The notes beneath the pieces were generated by a model, which was not told the origin of the DNA, made no database searches, and saw nothing but the letters and a program-made list of their open reading frames with translations. The position numbers were made by a program, and so were the translations under genes. A DNA stretch of 44,397 nucleotides from Hoeflea sp. (GTDB lineage: Bacteria; Pseudomonadota; Alphaproteobacteria; Rhizobiales; Rhizobiaceae): positions 1-44,397 of the forward strand of contig NZ_JACIYP010000040.1 in assembly GCF_014359905.1 (NCBI RefSeq), in the 5' to 3' direction. Below, in pieces: positions 31,421 to 39,040 of this stretch (its first letter is position 1; each line of letters begins with the position of its first letter).

Positions 31421-31575
31421 AGGACTCCCAATGCAGAGGCGATAGCGGCGGCGAGCGTTCCCACAAGGAAGCTGGCCGAAAGGATGAGAAACAGCGTGTC
31501 GCCCTTCACGCGCTTCTCTCGGTTGATCTCAAGCTGCGAAAGCAGCCGAACGAAACGTGGGTCGTGGTCGGTCAT
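31417..31575 (-). CDS. Small membrane protein (52 aa)
   Basis: ATG 31575 to a stop that overlaps the lipoprotein start (TGATG). The N-terminal half is charged (MTDHDPRFVRLLSQLEINRE) and the C-terminal half is one membrane helix (about 27-50, DTLFLILSASFLVGTL). Fits a partner for the downstream lipoprotein, in the way of Rz/Rz1 pairs or exclusion proteins. The function is inferred from context. Confidence 0.7.
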   Translation of the reverse strand: MTDHDPRFVRLLSQLEINREKRVKGDTLFLILSASFLVGTLAAAIASALGVL

Positions 31576-31928
31576 TCGTCGATCTCCTCGATTTTTGCGG
31601 TGGCCCAGTCAGGCTTGCCGTCGAAGGTCTGAAATGTGATGCGGAGGTTGTCGTCATACGATTTACGCTTGGTGGCCTCAAACAACTCCTTCCTGTTGTA
31701 TCTGGTCCACAGCGTCACGGTCTCAGGCTCGCGCAGGACGCGGTAGGCAATGATTGCGTCGTCTTTATCAGGCGGAACGTCCCAAATCCATCCGTGGCGC
31801 GTGTCGTTTTCCAAAGCCTTCCATCTGGTTTGCCCGGCAAGCTGCACCTGCACCCTCACATCATCGGCGACAGGCTTCGGCCCGCCGTTGAACGCGATCC
31901 AGGGGCCGTATTTGTCATCCTCGTTCAT
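31572..31928 (-). CDS. Conserved small phage protein, unknown
   Basis: 118 residues. Starts MNEDDKYGPWIAFNGGPKPV, followed by VQVQLAGQTRWKALE and AIIAYRVLREPETVTLW. The mixed beta layout with Trp and Gly resembles common small phage proteins of unknown role. Overlaps both neighbours by 4 nt. Confidence 0.7.
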   Translation of the reverse strand: MNEDDKYGPWIAFNGGPKPVADDVRVQVQLAGQTRWKALENDTRHGWIWDVPPDKDDAIIAYRVLREPETVTLWTRYNRKELFEATKRKSYDDNLRITFQTFDGKPDWATAKIEEIDE

Positions 31929-32155
31929 TCGATTTCTCCTACAATGCTGTTGATTCTTGCGATGGCTGACATGGCGACGGCGCTCCCGGCATTAGGAAGA
32001 TTTCCGTTTCCGAGGCGCGAAAGCACCGAAAGCGCCCGCACGGCTTCGATCAGGGCTTCCGCCAGATAGGGTGCCCTCAGTTCGAGTGGGTGGAATCCGT
32101 ATTCGTCGGTCGGTCCGATTTCTCGGTAGTCGTCAAGCATCTCCTGAATGTTCAT
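31925..32155 (-). CDS. Small helical protein, unknown
   Basis: 76 residues from ATG 32155. MNIQEMLDDYREIGPTDEYG, then APYLAEALIEAVRALSVLSR, all helical after the first third. No family recognised. A longer open frame to 32284 crosses the neighbouring gene and was not used. ATGA overlap with the next gene. Confidence 0.65.
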   Translation of the reverse strand: MNIQEMLDDYREIGPTDEYGFHPLELRAPYLAEALIEAVRALSVLSRLGNGNLPNAGSAVAMSAIARINSIVGEIE

Positions 32156-32346
32156 TCGCTTTCTCCCGTTTCCTGTCCTGAAAGCCAGTCGTGATAGTCC
32201 TTGAACGCATCCGCGATCCGCTCGGCGAGGCGGTAGTCGCAGTGAATCACCACATCGTCTTTCTTGCCAGTGATACGAATCCACGCATAGGCGCCTGACT
32301 GCTCCGCCGTCATCGACTCGACGTTGTGAATGTTGATCGTTGCCAT
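32152..32346 (-). CDS. Small protein, unknown
   Basis: 64 residues from ATG 32346 with GGAGAGAG upstream. MATINIHNVESMTAEQSGAY, then AWIRITGKKDDVVIHCD and a helical end. The beta-beta-alpha order is common among small early phage proteins; no function is evident. Confidence 0.65.
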   Translation of the reverse strand: MATINIHNVESMTAEQSGAYAWIRITGKKDDVVIHCDYRLAERIADAFKDYHDWLSGQETGESE

Positions 32347-32356
32347 TGTCTCTCTC

Positions 32357-32590
32357 CTATGATGCCGTGATCTGAAGTTGCTGATACTTGGCCGGGCTTC
32401 CACGCCAGAGCACATCGCGCAGCCACGGTTCAAGCCACAGCGGAACGAGGCCGCCGATGGTATATCCGACAATCACGCTCTCATGCACACCCATGCGGCT
32501 ACGCGGCGCCGGGCGGAAGATGCTGGCAACGCCTGCTGGCGTTACGAAGATTGTTGGATGGCGCACGTCGCATTCCTCGCAGCGGTTCAT
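32357..32590 (-). CDS. First gene of minus-strand operon, unknown
   Basis: 77 residues. The N-terminus MNRCEECDVRHPTIFVTPAG has a CxxC that could bind zinc. The remainder has a hydrophobic Trp-containing segment (YTIGGLVPLWLEPWLRDVLW) that may associate with a membrane or pack in a small fold. The promoter at 32602-32630 lies 12 nt from the start, so the leader is very short. Confidence 0.6.
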   Translation of the reverse strand: MNRCEECDVRHPTIFVTPAGVASIFRPAPRSRMGVHESVIVGYTIGGLVPLWLEPWLRDVLWRGSPAKYQQLQITAS

Positions 32591-32601
32591 TTGTTGCCTG
32601 A

Positions 32602-32630
32602 ACCATATCCCGCCGCGCGAGGCACGGCAA
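32602..32630 (-). promoter_or_regulatory. Minus-strand early promoter
   Basis: Reading the minus strand: -35 box TTGCCG (32630-32625), 17-nt spacer, -10 box TATGGT (32607-32602). Drives the leftward early operon. Confidence 0.55.
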
Positions 32631-32658
32631 CGGAAAATTCGCGGCTGGCGAAAAATAC

Positions 32659-32687
32659 TTGCACCGGATGCGCGCGGTTGCTAGGGT
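32659..32687 (+). promoter_or_regulatory. Plus-strand early promoter
   Basis: -35 box TTGCAC (32659-32664), 17-nt spacer, -10 box TAGGGT (32682-32687). The regulator gene begins only 7 nt after the -10 box, so its mRNA is leaderless or nearly so. A GTTGCC/GGCAAC inverted pair (32593-32598, 32626-32631) and another GGTTGC (32676-32681) may be operator parts. Confidence 0.5.
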
Positions 32688-32693
32688 GGCGCC

Positions 32694-32888
32694 ATGAAAA
32701 ACACAGTGCTTATCGACTATCTGGCTGGCAAGGACCGAGCCGAGTTCGCTGAAGCGGTTGGCACGACGCCCAACTATATCAGCCAGATCGCAGGCGGGCA
32801 CAAAAGCCCGTCGCTGGACATGATGCGAAGGATCAAGGCGGCGACGAAAGGTGTCGTTGGCTTGGAGACGTGGGGGAATGCTTCTTGA
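32694..32888 (+). CDS. Small HTH regulator (Cro/C1 type)
   Basis: 64 residues. Cro/C1-type helix-turn-helix: LIDYLAGKDRAEFAEAVGTT, then PNYISQIAGGHKSPSLDMM. It is the first gene rightward of the divergent promoters and is too short to carry a C-terminal cleavable or dimerisation domain, so it acts more like Cro than like a full repressor. Very short or absent leader. Confidence 0.8.
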   Translation: MKNTVLIDYLAGKDRAEFAEAVGTTPNYISQIAGGHKSPSLDMMRRIKAATKGVVGLETWGNAS

Positions 32889-33181
32889 GCCGCAGAGCAT
32901 CCGCCGTTGACGCCAACCAAGCCAGCATCGTTGCAGCCCTACGCGCGGTCGGAGCCAGCGTCCAGCTACTCCACAAGGTGGGCGGCGGGTGTCCTGATCT
33001 ACTGGTCGGGCATCGCGGCACAAACCACATATTCGAGGTGAAGGACGGATCGCTACCGCCGTCCGCGCGGCGCCTGAACGCTCGGCAAGTGAAATGGCAT
33101 GGCGAATGGCGCGGGCATGTCGTGGTGGTGGAATCCGTTGAAGGCGCACTTGCGGCGATTGGGGTCGGGCGGGGAACCTGA
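32885..33181 (+). CDS. VRR-NUC/PD-(D/E)XK-like nuclease
   Basis: 98 residues from TTG 32885, with GGGGGA upstream and a TTGA overlap; GTG 32870 is an alternative. Sequence KVGGGCPDLLVGHRGTNHIF then EVKDG shows the D-(x)n-E-x-K core of a small Holliday-junction-resolvase or VRR-type nuclease. The tail LNARQVKWHGEWRGH fits phage members of the fold. Probably resolves branched DNA in replication or recombination. Confidence 0.7.
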   Translation: MSRRASAVDANQASIVAALRAVGASVQLLHKVGGGCPDLLVGHRGTNHIFEVKDGSLPPSARRLNARQVKWHGEWRGHVVVVESVEGALAAIGVGRGT

Positions 33182-33250
33182 CTGGAGGCTCAACCCGCCC
33201 AGCGCCGGGGAGGGAACGGCGCACACACATGCTACCACGAAAGGGTTGGA

Positions 33251-33418
33251 ATGCAACAGCCGAAAGTCGATCCCGTCGAGGTTTCACGCCTCTGGCACGA
33301 GGGCAAGAAACTGAGAGAGATAGCGGCCGTTTTCGATGTGTCGGAGGCGGCGATCTGCAAGTGGTGCGGGCTTATGGGCCTGCGTCGTAACCTTGCCAAA
33401 CAACGGCGGGTGCGGTAA
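33251..33418 (+). CDS. Small HTH protein (55 aa)
   Basis: ATG 33251 to TAA 33418. Resolvase-type helix-turn-helix: VSRLWHEGKKLREIAAVF, then DVSEAAICKWCG, and a basic C-terminus. Probably a DNA-binding regulator or a fragment of a recombinase arm. Codon use and length fit a real gene. Confidence 0.6.
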   Translation: MQQPKVDPVEVSRLWHEGKKLREIAAVFDVSEAAICKWCGLMGLRRNLAKQRRVR

Positions 33419-33424
33419 AAGGAC

Positions 33425-33458
33425 GGGCGGGAGGTGCTGACAACACCCGGTCCCGCCC
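33425..33458 (+). promoter_or_regulatory. Strong GC hairpin upstream of methyltransferase
   Basis: Eight-bp perfect stem 33425-33432 with 33451-33458, continued by 4 bp 33433-33436 with 33444-33447. No T run follows, so it is more likely an mRNA stabiliser, attenuator or protein-binding site than a terminator. The surrounding 112 bases hold no gene. Confidence 0.5.
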
Positions 33459-33530
33459 TGACGCTGAAACAGCAGCGCTAGCCAAGCAATACCAAAGCTG
33501 GCGGCTCTGTGCAACATAAAGGAGCCGACA

Positions 33531-34988
33531 TTGGCAGTCCAAATCAAACCGCTATCTTTCGTGACCTCGTTTCACGAGGTGAGGCCGCTAAGTCAACAAT
33601 ACGTTGAGAGAATCCGCGCCAAGGTGCGCGAGATCGGCGTAAAGCCCTATCCGCTCAGCGTGACGAGTGACGGCGTTCTGTTTGGAGGACGGCACCGCTT
33701 CGAGGCGTTCACGGCCGAGGGCGTAACCGAATGCCTGATGGATGTCTCCGACCCGGCAAGCCTCGACCGCGAAGCTATTGAGCTTAACAGGGCTAGCGAA
33801 GAAGCCTTGCCCATGACGTTCGTTGACTTCGCCGAACTTGTCTGGCGCAGACTTGACGCCGGAGACACGCAACAGGCGGTTGCCGACGCGCTTGGGTGGA
33901 GCAGAAGCGCGATTGCAGACTATGCCAGCCTGCGAAAGATTTGCTCTAGCGCTTGGGATGTTGTCGCAGGGTTTGCGAGAGGCGGCCTGTCGCAAGGTGA
34001 TGACGCTGCGACAGAGATTGTCGCAACTGCGACATTCACCGAGGGCCTTCTCCGCTCTATCCTGCCTCTCAGACCTGACCAGCAGACCGAGCTTGTCCGC
34101 CGCCTGGCGCGCGGGAAGTGCAGCAAGGGCCGTCCGTTCGGAAAGCGCGAGTTAAAGGCGGAAGCTGATATATTCAAGCTAGGCAACACGCTAGAGGACA
34201 ACGCACTGGCTGCGCTGCGGGAGCACGTGGCTGGACCAAAGCTGGAAGTTGCAGAGGCTGAGGTAAAGGTAGCCATCAGGCAGACGATATATCTTGAAGA
34301 AAGCAAGGACGGCGCCCTCGGCCCGCGCGCATTGAAACTTGTCCAGTCGCATGTTGATGCATACGAGCGCGCGCAGAACAGCAAGGTATTCATCAAGAGC
34401 ATTTCCGACATCACGCCGCAGGAAATACCGGACGAAAGCGTAGATGCGATAATCACTGACCCTCCATATCCGAGGGATTATATCGACCTTTTCGACGATC
34501 TCGGAGCGCTTGCGGCCCGTGTCTTGAAGCCGGGCGGATCGCTGATAGCGCTCGTCGGTCAGTCCTATTTGCCGCAATACATCGACCTTCTATCACGGCA
34601 TCTCGACTACCATTGGACCATTGGAGTTCACATGCCCGGCGGGCAAGCCGTTCAACTTTGGGAAAAGGAGGTTAACACTTTCTGGAAGCCAGCTCTATGG
34701 TTCACCAAGGGAAAGCGCGACGGGAAATGGCAGTCCGACTTCATACGGACGGACGCGAACAATAACGACAAGGCGCACCATCACTGGGGCCAGAGCGAGC
34801 AACTGACGCTCGGTCTTGTAGAGCGTGGATCGCTGCGCGGTGATACGGTCCTCGACCCGTTCATGGGCGGCGGGACGACTGGCGTCGTTTGTCAGAAAAC
34901 AGGGCGTAAATTCATCGGAGTCGAGATAGACGACGCGACCGCTCGCAGCGCCAACAAGCGGATAGCGGAGGCGGCCAATGAGGGATAA
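33531..34988 (+). CDS. ParB-like/DNA methyltransferase fusion
   Basis: 485 residues, TTG start with AGGAG 6 nt upstream. The N-terminal about 100 residues are a ParB-like domain (IKPLSFVTSFHEVRPLS; GGRHR near 54-58) with an HTH at about 120-150 (TQQAVADALGWSRSAI). The C-terminal half is a beta-class N4/N6 methyltransferase: catalytic DPPY (IITDPPYP) before the SAM motif DPFMGGGTTG. Fusions of this sort occur in phages and mobile elements and may modify phage DNA against restriction. The target sequence is unknown. Overlaps the nuclease-like gene by 11 nt. Confidence 0.85.
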   Translation: MAVQIKPLSFVTSFHEVRPLSQQYVERIRAKVREIGVKPYPLSVTSDGVLFGGRHRFEAFTAEGVTECLMDVSDPASLDREAIELNRASEEALPMTFVDFAELVWRRLDAGDTQQAVADALGWSRSAIADYASLRKICSSAWDVVAGFARGGLSQGDDAATEIVATATFTEGLLRSILPLRPDQQTELVRRLARGKCSKGRPFGKRELKAEADIFKLGNTLEDNALAALREHVAGPKLEVAEAEVKVAIRQTIYLEESKDGALGPRALKLVQSHVDAYERAQNSKVFIKSISDITPQEIPDESVDAIITDPPYPRDYIDLFDDLGALAARVLKPGGSLIALVGQSYLPQYIDLLSRHLDYHWTIGVHMPGGQAVQLWEKEVNTFWKPALWFTKGKRDGKWQSDFIRTDANNNDKAHHHWGQSEQLTLGLVERGSLRGDTVLDPFMGGGTTGVVCQKTGRKFIGVEIDDATARSANKRIAEAANEG

Positions 34989-35436
34989 ATACGGCGTCCG
35001 AAAGGAGCGCACCGGATGGCGCTGTCAGGCGATTAGCGAGCGTCACCGCGAATGGGGCTACAACTGCCCTGCGGTTGACCTAGATTTCGTCGTGGCGGAA
35101 TACAATCACGGAAAGCCCGTTGCGCTGATAGAATACAAGGACAGGAGATATGATAGTGCCAACACTTCAAACGCTACATATCAGGCACTTACGTCTCTTG
35201 CTGACGGATATTCTGCTGGTCCGATCCCATTTTTCATCGCTGTGTATGACCCTGACGAATGGTGGTTTGTTATTCACCCGATGAACGACCCAGCCAGAAA
35301 GCATTATGCGCACTGCGTCGGAGTTCCAATTTCCGAGCAACGATTTGTGCGAAGCATATACCTTCTGAGAAGCAGCGTTCTTGCGCAGCGCGACAACGAC
35401 GCGATATCTCGGCTCAATACTATCGAGCCTGCGTAA
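34978..35436 (+). CDS. PD-(D/E)XK-like nuclease
   Basis: 152 residues. AVDLDFVVAEYNHGKPVALI followed by EYKDR forms an Asp ... Glu-x-Lys core, typical of restriction-like nucleases. Overlap with the methyltransferase end makes a modification-nuclease pair conceivable, but a host-takeover or recombination nuclease fits too. C-terminal helix VRSIYLLRSSVLAQRD. ATGAG overlap with the next gene. Confidence 0.6.
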   Translation: MRDKYGVRKERTGWRCQAISERHREWGYNCPAVDLDFVVAEYNHGKPVALIEYKDRRYDSANTSNATYQALTSLADGYSAGPIPFFIAVYDPDEWWFVIHPMNDPARKHYAHCVGVPISEQRFVRSIYLLRSSVLAQRDNDAISRLNTIEPA

Positions 35437-35864
35437 TGAGTGTTTCCGCGATGAAGTGGGCGTATGCGCTTTTTGAGATAGTCGAGATCGCGCCTGCCAA
35501 CCGATCCGTTTTGCTGGCCCTGTGCTGGGAACACACTGACAGCGGCGGGTGCTACCCGTCACAGGACCGTCTGGCCCTACTGTCTGGATACCGGCGCCGC
35601 AAGGTATGCGACTGCCTGAATGAACTGGAATCGTTCGGGCTGATCAAGCGGACCTCGACCAGAAGAGGCGGCAAATTTCAGAAGACTACATACAAACTTT
35701 TTGGCTCTGCGAGGGCTAAGCCGTGTGCAGACGGGAGCGCACGGCACCGTGTGCACAAAAAAGCGCACGGTGACCGTGTGCAGACGGGGGCACAGTATAG
35801 GGGGACTAAGTCTTTAGGTTCGGAGGTTGTAGATTTTGCGGCTTCTGTATCGAAAAAACTGTGA
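35436..35864 (+). CDS. O-like replication initiator with wHTH
   Basis: 142 residues. The N-terminal about 80 residues are a winged helix as in lambda O and DnaD-like proteins: NRSVLLALCWEHTDSGGCYPS, then RLALLSGYRRRKVCDCLNELES (quoted in parts of at most 20). The C-terminal third is coded by an iteron array (35721-35782) and reads as basic repeats. Followed by helicase and primase. Probably recognises the origin that lies in its own gene, as lambda O does. Confidence 0.7.
   Translation: MSVSAMKWAYALFEIVEIAPANRSVLLALCWEHTDSGGCYPSQDRLALLSGYRRRKVCDCLNELESFGLIKRTSTRRGGKFQKTTYKLFGSARAKPCADGSARHRVHKKAHGDRVQTGAQYRGTKSLGSEVVDFAASVSKKL
35721..35782 (+). repeat. Iterons, putative replication origin
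   Basis: CCGTGTGCA occurs at 35721, 35747 and 35774 (period 26-27 bp), and GCGCACGG, a near-inverse, at 35737 and 35763, so each full unit has an imperfect dyad. A more A/T-rich stretch follows to about 35860. Inside the initiator gene, as in lambda. Confidence 0.7.
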
Positions 35865-35870
35865 GGGCCG

Positions 35871-37373
35871 ATGAACGACATGTTTCGCGGGTTTGACCGC
35901 AGAGAAGACCTAGCCAAGAAGAAGGAATTGCGGGAGCATCAGGTCAGAGCGATAGGCATGTTGCGCAGGTCAATGGGCCGTGCTCCTCTTGGCTTGGGAA
36001 ACAAGAGGGTGGTTCTGCAAGCGCCGACGGGCGCAGGCAAGACGCTCATCTCGGCCAAGCTGATCGAGGGTGCCTTGGCGAAGGAGAATCGGGTTATCTT
36101 CACGGCACCGGCCATCAGCCTCATTGACCAGACGGTAGCGGCATTCGAGGCTGAGGGTATCACTGGCATTGGCGTCTTGCAGGCGAGCCACCCGCGAACC
36201 GATCCTCTGGCAAGGGTTCAGGTGGCATCGGTTCAGACACTGGCCAAGAGGGATATTCCTGCGGCGTCGATGGTGATCGTGGACGAGTGCCACTTGAGGG
36301 CCAAGGTAATCGAGCGGCTGATGAGTGAGCGGCCTGACGTGTATTTCATCGGGCTGTCAGCAACTCCGTGGGCAAAGGGCATGGGCCTGCTGTGGCAAGA
36401 CCTCGTGATCCCGACGTCGATAGGCGACCTTATCGAGCGGGGCTATCTGTCGCGGTTTCGGGTGTTCGCGCCTGACGTTCCCGACATGAGCGGCGTTAAA
36501 ACCGTGGCTGGCGACTACGACGAGGGCCAGACTGCCGAGGTTATGTCTGGCAAGACAATCACGGCCTCGGTTGTGGAGACATGGCTTGAGCGTGGCGAGG
36601 GACGCCCGACGCTGCTGTTCGCGGTGAATCGCGCCCACGCAAAGCAACTATTCGAGGCGTTCGAACGGGCTGGCGTGGCATCGGCCTACGTTGACGCCTA
36701 CACGGACGTTGTGGAGCGGCAGATCATCGAGCGGCGTTTCAGATCGGGCGAGGTGAAGATCGCATGTTCCGTTCGGACGCTGACAACCGGGATTGACTGG
36801 CCGGTGGGCTGTATCGTCGATGCGGCGCCTACGAAGAGCGAAATGTTGCACGTGCAGCGGATCGGGAGAGGCTTGCGGGTAAACCCTGGGATTGACGGGT
36901 GCCTGATACTGGATCACGCCGGAAATTCGCTCCGCCTTGGCCTTGTGACCGACATACGCCACGAAAGGCTCGACGATACCGCCGCAGGGCCGCAGAAAAC
37001 GCGCGCACAGGCCGACAAGCTACCCAAGCCATGCCCTGGGTGCGGAGAACTGCTTACGGGCCTCCAGTGCCAATCCTGTGGCTTCCTGCGCAAGCCTGTG
37101 TCGGGGGTTGAGGTTGTCGAGGGCGAGCTGGTGGAGATCGCTGGCAAGAAAGCCGCGCCGACGCGGGAGGAAAAGCAGGCGTGGTGGTCCGGCCTGTTGT
37201 CCGTGGCGAAGCATAGAGGAAGGGCGAAGGGCTGGGCGTCTCACACATACCGGGACAGGTTCGGTGTTTGGCCCAAGGGCCTTGACTACGTTCTTGGAGA
37301 GGTTACGCCGGAAATGTGGAATTACGTAAAGGCGAAGGATATTCGCTTTGCCAAGCGGAGGCAGAATGCTTAG
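35871..37373 (+). CDS. Superfamily 2 DEAD/DEAH-type helicase
   Basis: 500 residues. Motif I APTGAGKT (about 50-57), motif II VDECH, motif III SATPW, motif VI QRIGRGLR. The C-terminal zinc ribbon is CPGCGELLTGLQCQSCG (about 385-402). Probable role: unwinding at the origin or fork together with the primase gene that follows. Its stop overlaps the primase start by 8 nt. Confidence 0.85.
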   Translation: MNDMFRGFDRREDLAKKKELREHQVRAIGMLRRSMGRAPLGLGNKRVVLQAPTGAGKTLISAKLIEGALAKENRVIFTAPAISLIDQTVAAFEAEGITGIGVLQASHPRTDPLARVQVASVQTLAKRDIPAASMVIVDECHLRAKVIERLMSERPDVYFIGLSATPWAKGMGLLWQDLVIPTSIGDLIERGYLSRFRVFAPDVPDMSGVKTVAGDYDEGQTAEVMSGKTITASVVETWLERGEGRPTLLFAVNRAHAKQLFEAFERAGVASAYVDAYTDVVERQIIERRFRSGEVKIACSVRTLTTGIDWPVGCIVDAAPTKSEMLHVQRIGRGLRVNPGIDGCLILDHAGNSLRLGLVTDIRHERLDDTAAGPQKTRAQADKLPKPCPGCGELLTGLQCQSCGFLRKPVSGVEVVEGELVEIAGKKAAPTREEKQAWWSGLLSVAKHRGRAKGWASHTYRDRFGVWPKGLDYVLGEVTPEMWNYVKAKDIRFAKRRQNA

Positions 37374-38295
37374 CGACCGGACGATCAACGCGGCACGAGG
37401 CAAGTGGCGCGGAATACTCATGAGCCTAGGTGTCCCAGAGAATGCCCTTCGAAACAAGCACGGCCCATGCCCGCTGTGCGGCGGCGAGGACAGGTTTCGG
37501 TTCGATGACAGCGAGGGGCGCGGGACGTGGATATGCAACCAATGCGGGGCTGGCGACGGAATGAAGCTGGCCATGAGCTACACCGGCAAGACGTTTTCGG
37601 AGGTGGCGCCGCTGATCGACGGCATGGTTGGAAACATCAAGTTCGAAACGGCAAAGTCGGAGAGGACGCCGGAACAGGTGAGAGACATGCTCCGGGACAC
37701 ATGGCGGGCGACACGGGAGATAACGCCGGGAGACGTGGCGCACAGATACCTTGCGTCACGAGGGCTGGACGGGCTGATCTATCCAAAGGCGCTGAGGTTT
37801 GCCGAAAAGCTACGTGACGGAGAGGGCGGTATCAGGCCGTGCATGGTGGCGATGGTCGGCCTTCCGGGACAGGAGAAGTTCGTCTCGATGCACCGGACGT
37901 TTCTGAAACCTGACGGTTCGGGAAAGGCGGAGATGGAGGCGCCGCGCAAGTTGATGCCGGGAAGCATACCAGATGGAGCCTGCGTCATGCTGAGCGAGTT
38001 TTCCGGCGGGTCGTTGGGTATCGCCGAGGGCATCGAGACGGCGCTGGCGGCGTCTGCGTTGTATGACATGCCGGTATGGTCAGCGCTTAATGCGACGATG
38101 CTGCGCAAGTGGATTCCACCGGAAGGATGCGATTCCGTTGCTGTTTTCGGCGACAACGACAAAAATTACGCTGGTCAAGCGGCGGCATATGGGCTAGGCT
38201 ATAGCCTGCATGGCAAGGTCGGCGAGGTTACTGTGCATATCCCCGAGATCACTGGAGAGGACTGGTCCGACGTTCATCTGAGGAGGATAAAATGA
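37366..38295 (+). CDS. Phage primase (zinc ribbon plus Toprim)
   Basis: 309 residues from ATG 37366 with GGAGG upstream. The N-terminal zinc finger is CPLCGGEDRFRFDD ... WICNQCG (about 34-62), and the Toprim catalytic part is GIAEGIETALAA then VAVFGDNDKN (Glu near 221, Asp-x-Asp near 261). Makes RNA primers for phage replication, similar to P4-type primases but without their helicase. Overlap of 4 nt with the next gene. Confidence 0.85.
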   Translation: MLSDRTINAARGKWRGILMSLGVPENALRNKHGPCPLCGGEDRFRFDDSEGRGTWICNQCGAGDGMKLAMSYTGKTFSEVAPLIDGMVGNIKFETAKSERTPEQVRDMLRDTWRATREITPGDVAHRYLASRGLDGLIYPKALRFAEKLRDGEGGIRPCMVAMVGLPGQEKFVSMHRTFLKPDGSGKAEMEAPRKLMPGSIPDGACVMLSEFSGGSLGIAEGIETALAASALYDMPVWSALNATMLRKWIPPEGCDSVAVFGDNDKNYAGQAAAYGLGYSLHGKVGEVTVHIPEITGEDWSDVHLRRIK

Positions 38296-38543
38296 CATCA
38301 CATCAGGAAACGAGCGACGCCTACGAGCGCGTTCTGGCGGCAAGCGGCGGCTGGAGGGTGATCCGTTGCCGCGACGACATTCAGTTCATAATTCAAAAAA
38401 GGCGGGCGGGAGCGGCGGAATGGCCGTGGAAGGCCCGTGCCTACATAATGAACCCAACGGCGCTCCCGACAGTGCTACAGCGGCCCTCGATGGGTATTCC
38501 GACAGAGGATAGCGCCAGCATCATCGCGGGGGTGGCGAAATGA
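38292..38543 (+). CDS. Small protein, unknown
   Basis: 83 residues. ASGGWRVIRCRDDIQFIIQ, followed by AGAAEWPWKARAYI. Resembles a small conserved phage protein that often follows replication genes, apparently DNA-associated. No family name is offered. ATGA overlaps at both ends. Confidence 0.65.
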   Translation: MTSHQETSDAYERVLAASGGWRVIRCRDDIQFIIQKRRAGAAEWPWKARAYIMNPTALPTVLQRPSMGIPTEDSASIIAGVAK

Positions 38544-39040
38544 TCCGCGATGGGTTCGACATCAGGACGGCATTCCGGTCAAAGTTGACGCCTGCCGAGG
38601 AAACGCTTCTTGGCGAGCGCATGTATGCCAGATGCAAGCTGGATGGTGTGCTTCCAAGGGCCAGCAAGCCCAAAGGCAACGGGGCTGCCACGTGGCGTCC
38701 CGATCCCGTCAAGGCAAAGCTGGTGATCGCGGCTCTTGAAAAATACGGTCCCATGTCGATGCGCGATATTGCGGCCCGTATTGGAGTTGAAGCGAGATAC
38801 GCAAAGCCGACGATCCAGGCTATGGGGGCTATGGGTGATCTCAAGGGCGTGTATCTCGGAAGGCAGAAGGACGCTATGACGTGGTTTCTGCCTGAAAATC
38901 CCGCCGCAGAGGCGGTATCGCCAGCGGTCGCAACCGCCAACCAGAAAGGAGACCCATCAGTTTCTCAAGGGGCCGTCGCGTCCCGTCAGCAGCCCGGCGC
39001 GGTTGTCCCCGCGTCGGGCAAAGGAGGCCCGCATGAATGA
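38540..39040 (+). CDS. Winged-helix-like protein, unknown
   Basis: 166 residues. LVIAALEKYGPMSMRDIAAR then IGVEARYAKPTIQAMGAM is a winged helix-turn-helix, centred near 60-105. N-terminal part charged (LTPAEETLLGERMYARCKLD); C-terminal 50 residues are Ser/Pro/Ala/Gly-rich and disordered. Possible regulator or replication accessory factor. Confidence 0.65.
   Translation: MIRDGFDIRTAFRSKLTPAEETLLGERMYARCKLDGVLPRASKPKGNGAATWRPDPVKAKLVIAALEKYGPMSMRDIAARIGVEARYAKPTIQAMGAMGDLKGVYLGRQKDAMTWFLPENPAAEAVSPAVATANQKGDPSVSQGAVASRQQPGAVVPASGKGGPHE

Noticed and set aside
32499-33287. Long minus-strand open frame across the divergent promoter region
   Set aside because: It crosses two plus-strand genes and the promoter pair; Arg/Pro-rich composition indicates an antisense artefact.
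35721-35782. CRISPR or transposon ends
   Set aside because: Too few and too close; the dyad form and the initiator-gene location fit iterons better.
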